Below are positions 13,372-18,595 of a stretch of 18,595 nucleotides of DNA, piece by piece (position 1 is the first letter of the stretch; every line of letters starts with the position of its first letter). The position numbers and the translations under genes are program-made. The notes beneath the pieces are model-generated. The model worked only from the letters and a program-made list of their open reading frames with translations, made no database searches and was not told the origin of the DNA. Source of the DNA: DATEUP01 sp035283065 (GTDB taxonomy: Archaea; Thermoplasmatota; DTKX01; DATEUP01); the NCBI GenBank assembly GCA_035283065.1, contig DATEUP010000158.1, forward strand, positions 1-18,595, read 5' to 3'.

Positions 13372-15213
13372 ATGGCCGACGCGGACTTGCTGCGTGCGGC
13401 GGAGCGAAGCGGACTCATCTTCTTCTCCTACGATGAAGGCCCGCGGCGGCTCGTCCTTAGCGAGTCCTCTCGGCCGCTCCTTGGGTACACGAGCCAGGAG
13501 ATCGTCACGGACCCCACGGCGCTTCTTCGGCTCGTTGGCAGGGAGGGAATTGCGGCCCTTGAGGCCGCGACCCAAAATGTCCGGGAGGCGGGCTCCGACC
13601 GGGCCCAGGCCGTCCTGCCAGCCCAGGCCCGCGACGGGCGCTCGCTGTGGCTGAGCTGCACGATCTTCGGCGTGCGCGACGGGGCCGGCAAGGTGACCGG
13701 CTGGGAGGGCGTCGCCATGGACGCCACCGAGTTGGTGCGCTCGAGGCGGGCGGCCGAGGAAGCCCGGGAGGTCTTCCGCGTCATGTTCGACGAAGGTCCG
13801 CTTGCCGCGGTGCTATGGGACCCCAAGACGCTCGCGATCCGGCGGGCAAACGCCCGCGCCGCCGAGATGTTCGGTACGCCGCGCGGCGACCTCGAGGGTG
13901 CGTTCATCTCGGAGTTCATCCCTCCGTCCGAGTGGCCCCGGATCCAAGACCACGTCGCAAAGGCCGCGCAGTCGAAGGGCGTTGCCTACCTCCAGAGGAC
14001 GGTCTGCCGGAAGGCCGACGGCACGGTGTTCCCCGTCCAGGCGGCCGACGTGGGCTTTGAGGTCGAGGGCAAGTTCTCCCGCCTCTCCGTTTTCCGCGAC
14101 CTGACGGACATCGAGGCGGCCAAGGAACAGGTCAAGCTCATCTTCCGCGTCATCGAGGCGTCGCCGACGCCGATGGTGGTCTGCGACCACACGCTGGCGA
14201 TCACGCACGCGAACCCGTCGCTCCTCGCCATCGTCGGCCGTGCTGCCGAGGATGTTGTCGGGCGTGAGATCGGCAGCCTCTTCGACCCGGCCACCGGGGC
14301 GCGCCTCAACGAGCAGAAGGAAGGGCTCAAGGAAGCAAGGCCCCTGCAGGGGGAGGGGGCGCTCAAGACCAAGGGCGGCGGCCTCGAGCCCATCTCGTAT
14401 ACGATCACGCCCGCGCCCGACGCCGAAGGGACCGTGCGCTTGTTCTTTGGAAGTTTCCGCGCCCCCCAGGGGAGCGGCGCCGGGCCCGGCCAGACCCCAG
14501 CGGAAGCGGCGCTCTTCTTCGACCTCCTCGCGCACGACTCGGCGAATTACCTCACGGCCGTCCGCGGGTACATCGAGCTCATGGTGGCCTCGGGCGGGCT
14601 CCCGGCGCCCTCGGTCCGGATGGCCGAGATCGCCCGCGCCCAAGCGACGAACGCGCTCGACCTCATCCGCGACACCCGGAAGATCGTGTCGCTGCAGCGC
14701 GACCCGAGCCAGTCCCGGGCGACGGGCGACCTCACGGCAATCATCGACGACGCGGTCGCCCGGGTCGAGCCCATCCTGGCGGAGCGCAAGTTCCGCGTCC
14801 GCAAGGAGTACGGCGCAGGCGCCGCGACGGTGCGCAGCCCCGACCTCCTGCGGGAGGTCTTCGTGAACCTCCTCCACAACGCCGTGAAGTTCGACGCCCA
14901 CGACGAGGTCCTCCTCGACATCCTGGTCGAGAAGTCCTCGCTGCGGGGCTCGCCCGCCTTCAGCGTGCGGGTGTCCGACCGCGGGGTCGGAATCGCGGAC
15001 GGCGACAAGCGCCACCTCTTCGAGCGCGGCTTCCGCCCGTCCAACGCGCCCGCGCGCCGCTCCGATGCGATCGCGCCGCCCGGCTCGGGGATCGGCCTCT
15101 CGCTTTGCAAGTTCATCGTCGAGCGGGCGGGCGGCGAAGTTTCCGCCGAAAACAGGATTCCGGGCGACCCCTCGCAGGGCACGGCCTTCGTCATCCGTCT
15201 CCCTTCGGCCTGA
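13372..15213 (+). CDS. Soluble sensor histidine kinase with three PAS domains
   Basis: The 613-residue protein has no signal peptide or transmembrane helix, so it senses a cytoplasmic cue. Three PAS-like regions lie at about 8-120 (with SRPLLGYTSQEI and a W-G-A-DATEL end), 130-245 (NARAAEMFGTPRGDLEG, RKADGTVFPVQ, VFRDLTDIE) and 255-370 (NPSLLAIVGRAAEDVVG). A dimerisation segment LLAHDSANYLTAVRGYIELM follows, with the likely phospho-acceptor His388. The ATPase domain has the N-box NLLHNAVKF (Asn503), G1 DRGVGI (Asp536), an F-box-like FERGF and G2 GSGIGLSLCKFIVE (about 571). The start is ATG at 13372; upstream codons look non-coding. The last base of its TGA stop is the A of the alaS ATG. No response regulator is in the window. 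Confidence 0.92.
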   Translation: MADADLLRAAERSGLIFFSYDEGPRRLVLSESSRPLLGYTSQEIVTDPTALLRLVGREGIAALEAATQNVREAGSDRAQAVLPAQARDGRSLWLSCTIFGVRDGAGKVTGWEGVAMDATELVRSRRAAEEAREVFRVMFDEGPLAAVLWDPKTLAIRRANARAAEMFGTPRGDLEGAFISEFIPPSEWPRIQDHVAKAAQSKGVAYLQRTVCRKADGTVFPVQAADVGFEVEGKFSRLSVFRDLTDIEAAKEQVKLIFRVIEASPTPMVVCDHTLAITHANPSLLAIVGRAAEDVVGREIGSLFDPATGARLNEQKEGLKEARPLQGEGALKTKGGGLEPISYTITPAPDAEGTVRLFFGSFRAPQGSGAGPGQTPAEAALFFDLLAHDSANYLTAVRGYIELMVASGGLPAPSVRMAEIARAQATNALDLIRDTRKIVSLQRDPSQSRATGDLTAIIDDAVARVEPILAERKFRVRKEYGAGAATVRSPDLLREVFVNLLHNAVKFDAHDEVLLDILVEKSSLRGSPAFSVRVSDRGVGIADGDKRHLFERGFRPSNAPARRSDAIAPPGSGIGLSLCKFIVERAGGEVSAENRIPGDPSQGTAFVIRLPSA

Positions 15214-18083
15214 TGCCGTCCCCTTCCCGGAACGGTTTATCTACCGCGCCCCGGCTCTCACCGCCCGCCGGTGGCCTGCCCCTGAGCGTTCAACCCGCCG
15301 CCCACTCGCCGCTCGATGACGAGCTCACGCTCGCCTTCTTCGCCCGCGAGGGCTATACACGCAGGCCTTGCGAGTCTTGCGGCAAGTGGTTCTGGTCGCA
15401 GGATACAACCGCACGGCGCTGCGGCGACAACCCGTGCGTCCAGTACAGCTTCATTGGAGCGCCCCTCACGGGCAAGAGGTTCGACCTGCGCGCCCTTCGC
15501 GAGGACTACCTCGCCTTCTTCGAGGCGCGCGGCCACACGCGCGTGAAGCCCTTCCCGGTGATCGCCAGGTGGAGAACGGACATTTACCTCACGACCGCGT
15601 CGATCGCGGACTTCCAGCCCCACTGCACGTCAGGCGTCGTCCCGCCGCCAGCCAACCCTCTCACGATCTCCCAGCCCTGCGTGCGGCTCACGGACCTTGA
15701 CAGCGTCGGCCGCTCGGGCAGGCACCTCACCGCCTTCGAGATGATGGCCCACCATGCCTTCAACCGCGCTGGCGAGAAGGAGGTGTACTGGAAGGAACGC
15801 ACGGTCGAGCTCTGCGACGAGTACCTCACGAAGCAGTTTGGGGTCCCGCGCGACAAGGTCACGTACAAGGAGAACCCGTGGTTCGGGGGCGGCAACGCGG
15901 GGCCCGCCCTCGAAGTCCTTGCAGGCGGCCTTGAGGTCGCGACTCTCGTGTTCATGTTCCTCGAGGAAGACCCCGCGGGCGGCTTTGCGCTGGGTGGCTC
16001 GAACTACAGGGAGATGCCCACGCGCATCGTGGACACGGGCTACGGCCTCGAGCGCTTCTTGTGGGCTTCAAGCGGCGCGCCGAACCTCTACCAGGCCCTC
16101 TACCCGGAGGTCGTCTCGGAACTCCTCGCGCGCGCCGACCTCGGGATCGACCTCAAGGACCCGCACACCGTTGAGGTCCTCTCCGCCCACGCACGCTTTG
16201 CCGGAATGATGAGCGTGGACACGCACGCGAAGCTGAAGGAGCTGCGGAGGCGCGTCGCCGAGTCCCTGGGGGCCTCCGGCGTGCGCACCACGGTCGAAGA
16301 GCTCGAGCGTACGATGGAGCCGCTCGAGGCGGTCTATGCGGTGGCCGACCACACGAGGACGCTGCCGCTCCTCCTCACGGACGGCATCGTCCCGTCGAAT
16401 GTGAAGGCCGGGTACCTCGCGCGCCTCTTGGTGAGGAAGACGCTGCGCCACCTCGAGGCGCTCAGGCTGAAGCCCGGTGACACGCTTCAGGACCTCGTTG
16501 CCATGCAGCTTGACCGGCTCCGCGCGGAGCGCGACCTGCCGGACCGCGCGACCTATGTCGCACGCGTGCTCAAGCTCGAGGTCGAGAGGTACGGCTTGAC
16601 GGTCGAGAAGGGGCGGCGAATCGTGCGGCAGATGGTTGAGAAGGAAAAGGTGCGCGATGTGCCGCTTGAAAAACTCATCGAGCTCTACCACTCGCAGGGC
16701 GTGCACCCCGCGCTCGTCCGCGAGGTTGCGGCGGGCGAGGGCGTTGAGGTCGACGTCCCCGACGCTTTCCTCACGCTTGTCGCGCAACGCTTCCAAGGCG
16801 AAAAGGCCGCCAAAGCGCCCCCGCGGTCCTTCGGCGTCCCGCCCACCCGGCTCCTCTACTACGAAGAGGAAGGCCCGGCGGGCACGACGCACTTCGAGGC
16901 CACGGTGCTGTGGGCGTCAGGCAGCGAGGTCGTCCTCGATAGGACCTGCTTCTTCGCCGAGACGGGGGGCCAGCCGGCCGACCACGGCATTCTCGAGGCG
17001 GACGGGAGGTCCTGGAACGTCATCGATGTCCAGAAGGAGGGGCAATTCGCCGTCCACCGCCTCGAGTCCGGCTCGATCCCCAAGGGCACCCGCGTGAAGG
17101 GACGCCTCGACGTGCGCCGCCGGCTCAACCACGCGGCGCACCACACCGCCACGCACATCACGCTTGCAGCCGCGATCCAGGTCCTCGGACCCCATGTGTG
17201 GCAGACGGGGACGCAGAAAGCGGAAAGGGAGGCGCGCATCGACATCACGCACTTCGACCGGCTCACCCCCGAGGAGGTCGACGCTGTCGAGCGGCGCGCG
17301 AACGAGATCGTGCTCTCCGACGTGCGCGTCGAGGCAGCGGTCTTGCCGCGGGAGGAGGCGGAGGGCCGCTACGGGGTCCGAATTTTTCAAGGCGGGGTCC
17401 CCGAGGGCCGGATGATCCGCATCGTGACGATCGAGGACAATGATTGGGAGTGCTGCGGCGGCACCCACATGAAGCGCACCGGCCAGGTCGGCGCGATCCG
17501 TATCAAGCGCACGGAGAGGATCGCCGACGGGGTCGAGCGGCTTACCTACGCAGCGGGGATCGCCGCCATGGAGGAAGGCCAGCGGCAGCGTGCGCTCCTT
17601 TCGCGCGCCTCCGAGGTGTTTTCGGTGTCGGCCGAGGACCTGCCGAAGACGGCGCAACGGTTCTTCGAAGAATGGAAGGAGCGCGGGAAGGAGGCGGACC
17701 GGCTGCGCGAAGCCCTTGCCCGCGCAGCGCTCGAAGGCCCGAGAGCGCCCGCGGAGGTCGGCGGCGTGCGCGTGATCGTCGACCTCTCGTCGCAGGCGCA
17801 GGACGAGCTCCTTTCGAAAGCCAAAGGGCTTGCGCGGCAGTCGAAGGCCGTAGGGGTCTTCGTCCTGCAGGGCGGAGAGAAGGGCTTCCGGATCATCGTG
17901 GCCCGGAGCGCGGACGTGGACCTCGACTGCCGCGCCGTGCTCGAGGCGGCGCTGAAGGGCGCGGGCGGCGGCTCGGGAGGCGGGCGGCCGGACTTCGCCC
18001 AGGGGGGCGCGGCGCCGGGGTCCGACCCCGCGAAGGCCGCCGATTCGGCGCGCGCGGCGATTGCCTCGGCCCTCGGCCAGTGA
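15213..18083 (+). CDS. alaS: Alanine--tRNA ligase, archaeal type
   Basis: About 956 residues from the ATG at 15213. An archaeal-specific Cys-rich extension comes first (CESCGKWFW and CGDNPC; Cys53, 56, 70, 75). The class II catalytic core includes QPHCTSGVVPPPANPLTISQPC and GSNYREMPTRIVDTGYGLERFLW. A tRNA-recognition region follows. The editing domain has zinc ligands HTATH (His644, His648) and CGGTH (Cys748, His752). A C-terminal DHHA1-like domain ends with GGGSGGGRPDFAQGG. All catalytic and editing parts are present, so both charging of tRNA-Ala and clearance of mischarged Ser/Gly are expected. The start is unclear: the ATG overlaps the kinase stop (TGATG), but a TATA-like box at 15236-15243 lies downstream of it. 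Family alignment puts the N-terminus near 15282, where only CTG codons are in frame. Confidence 0.95.
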   Translation: MPSPSRNGLSTAPRLSPPAGGLPLSVQPAAHSPLDDELTLAFFAREGYTRRPCESCGKWFWSQDTTARRCGDNPCVQYSFIGAPLTGKRFDLRALREDYLAFFEARGHTRVKPFPVIARWRTDIYLTTASIADFQPHCTSGVVPPPANPLTISQPCVRLTDLDSVGRSGRHLTAFEMMAHHAFNRAGEKEVYWKERTVELCDEYLTKQFGVPRDKVTYKENPWFGGGNAGPALEVLAGGLEVATLVFMFLEEDPAGGFALGGSNYREMPTRIVDTGYGLERFLWASSGAPNLYQALYPEVVSELLARADLGIDLKDPHTVEVLSAHARFAGMMSVDTHAKLKELRRRVAESLGASGVRTTVEELERTMEPLEAVYAVADHTRTLPLLLTDGIVPSNVKAGYLARLLVRKTLRHLEALRLKPGDTLQDLVAMQLDRLRAERDLPDRATYVARVLKLEVERYGLTVEKGRRIVRQMVEKEKVRDVPLEKLIELYHSQGVHPALVREVAAGEGVEVDVPDAFLTLVAQRFQGEKAAKAPPRSFGVPPTRLLYYEEEGPAGTTHFEATVLWASGSEVVLDRTCFFAETGGQPADHGILEADGRSWNVIDVQKEGQFAVHRLESGSIPKGTRVKGRLDVRRRLNHAAHHTATHITLAAAIQVLGPHVWQTGTQKAEREARIDITHFDRLTPEEVDAVERRANEIVLSDVRVEAAVLPREEAEGRYGVRIFQGGVPEGRMIRIVTIEDNDWECCGGTHMKRTGQVGAIRIKRTERIADGVERLTYAAGIAAMEEGQRQRALLSRASEVFSVSAEDLPKTAQRFFEEWKERGKEADRLREALARAALEGPRAPAEVGGVRVIVDLSSQAQDELLSKAKGLARQSKAVGVFVLQGGEKGFRIIVARSADVDLDCRAVLEAALKGAGGGSGGGRPDFAQGGAAPGSDPAKAADSARAAIASALGQ
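15236..15243 (+). promoter_or_regulatory. TATA-like box within the 5' end of the alaS frame
   Basis: TTTATCTA in a GC-rich setting predicts transcription near 15265, downstream of the only standard in-frame start (15213). GGTGG at 15270-15274 lies 7 nt before a CTG at 15282 that fits the family N-terminus. Confidence 0.45.
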
Positions 18084-18089
18084 GCGGGC

Positions 18090-18109
18090 GGGGGCCTTGC
18101 GCGGCCCCC
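18090..18109 (+). terminator. Hairpin after alaS (7-bp stem, 6-nt loop)
   Basis: GGGGGCC-TTGCGC-GGCCCCC begins 7 nt after the alaS stop and is followed by CGAACCTTCTTT. It is terminator-like by position and by the pyrimidine-rich tail. The TTTAGGCAAAT at 18119-18129 directly after it may be the promoter of the next gene. Confidence 0.5.
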
Positions 18110-18160
18110 CGAACCTTCTTTAGGCAAATCCCCCTTGGTCGCCTGCGGGCACCTTTTCCG

Positions 18161-18595
18161 ATGGCCGACGTCGATGTCCTGCGGACCCTCTTGGCCGTCC
18201 TTTTTGTCTTCTTCGTGCCGGGGTTCTTCCTCTGGAAAGCCCTGGTGCCGCGCGCGAAGGATGTCTCGGACGAGTACGCCGCGGTGTACACGGCCGCCTT
18301 CTCGATGGCGCTCTCGATTGCGGCCGTAATCCTCACGGGGATTGTGCTCGGCTCGCTGCCCCCGGACCCCGTAACGGGCAAAGGCCACCTCGTGGACCTT
18401 AGCCTGCCAGCGCTCGGGCTGCTCAGCACCGGCGCCGCGGCGGTCGCCTGGTACCGGGGGGCGTTCCCGCGGCTTGGCAACCTGTCGCCGGCACTCAAGC
18501 GGCACCCCCGCCCCGCGCCGGACGGCACAGGAGTCGCCGACGACCCGAAGCGCTATTTCGAGGAGCAGGACCTGCTCGCGCGCCGGCTCGAGCTG
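18161..18595 (+). CDS. Multi-pass membrane protein, possibly DUF1616-like (partial, runs off right edge)
   Basis: The frame is open from the ATG at 18161 to the window end (145 residues). Three hydrophobic segments are visible: LLAVLFVFFVPGFFLWKALV (about 10-29), FSMALSIAAVILTGIVLGSL (about 47-66) and LPALGLLSTGAAAVAWY (about 82-98). The VPGFFLWKALVP block followed by a second helix rich in A, S and L resembles the start of archaeal DUF1616 membrane proteins; this is a tentative match. After the third helix comes a hydrophilic, probably cytoplasmic stretch (PRPAPDGTGVADDPKRYFEEQDLLARRLEL) with a charged helix. No Shine-Dalgarno site is seen; a TATA-like TTTAGGC about 40 nt upstream fits a short leader. 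Confidence 0.75.
   Translation, partial: MADVDVLRTLLAVLFVFFVPGFFLWKALVPRAKDVSDEYAAVYTAAFSMALSIAAVILTGIVLGSLPPDPVTGKGHLVDLSLPALGLLSTGAAAVAWYRGAFPRLGNLSPALKRHPRPAPDGTGVADDPKRYFEEQDLLARRLEL

Noticed and set aside
13813..15015. 400-codon open frame antisense to the histidine kinase
   Set aside because: It mirrors the kinase codons, its composition is low-complexity and charged, and there is no independent start signal.
1..18595. CRISPR array, insertion sequence, tRNA or rRNA gene
   Set aside because: Reading the intergenic gaps showed no regularly spaced repeats, no transposase-like protein and no cloverleaf-like segment; gaps are too short for most of these.

Overview
The window looks like a GC-rich archaeal chromosome, most likely a member of the Thermoplasmatota; the lineage is inferred. 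The archaeal evidence is an archaeal-type alanyl-tRNA synthetase with an N-terminal Cys-rich extension, Kae1 and Bud32 (KEOPS) genes side by side, AT-rich TATA-like boxes at leaderless spacing before several genes, and signal-peptide surface proteins rich in N-glycosylation sequons. Genes are packed tightly. No intergenic stretch exceeds about 210 bp, and I saw no tRNA, rRNA, CRISPR array or insertion sequence.

Region 1 (1-6167, minus strand): read in transcription order it holds fhs (formate-tetrahydrofolate ligase), a 1042-residue membrane-anchored surface protein, folB (dihydroneopterin aldolase), and the start of a second surface protein paralogous to the first, which runs off the left edge. 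Region 2 (6304-8596, plus strand): a GrpB/UPF0157 protein, then a two-gene unit of unrecognised function (118 and 420 residues). Region 3 (8606-11943, minus strand): kae1, bud32 and rdgB in a tightly coupled operon, followed by metF with its own AT-rich promoter region. metF converges on the unknown 420-residue gene. Region 4 (12059-18595, plus strand): an amidohydrolase-like protein with degenerate metal ligands, a small zinc-ribbon/coiled-coil protein, a soluble three-PAS histidine kinase, alaS, and the start of a multi-pass membrane protein cut by the right edge.

Two functional themes appear. FolB, Fhs and MetF together indicate one-carbon metabolism on tetrahydrofolate rather than tetrahydromethanopterin. 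Kae1, Bud32, RdgB and AlaRS form a translation and nucleotide-quality set: t6A tRNA modification, nucleotide-pool cleansing and tRNA charging. The least explained parts are the tandem surface paralogs with cytoplasmic zinc-ribbon tail, the two unknown genes at 6960-8596, and the probably non-catalytic amidohydrolase.
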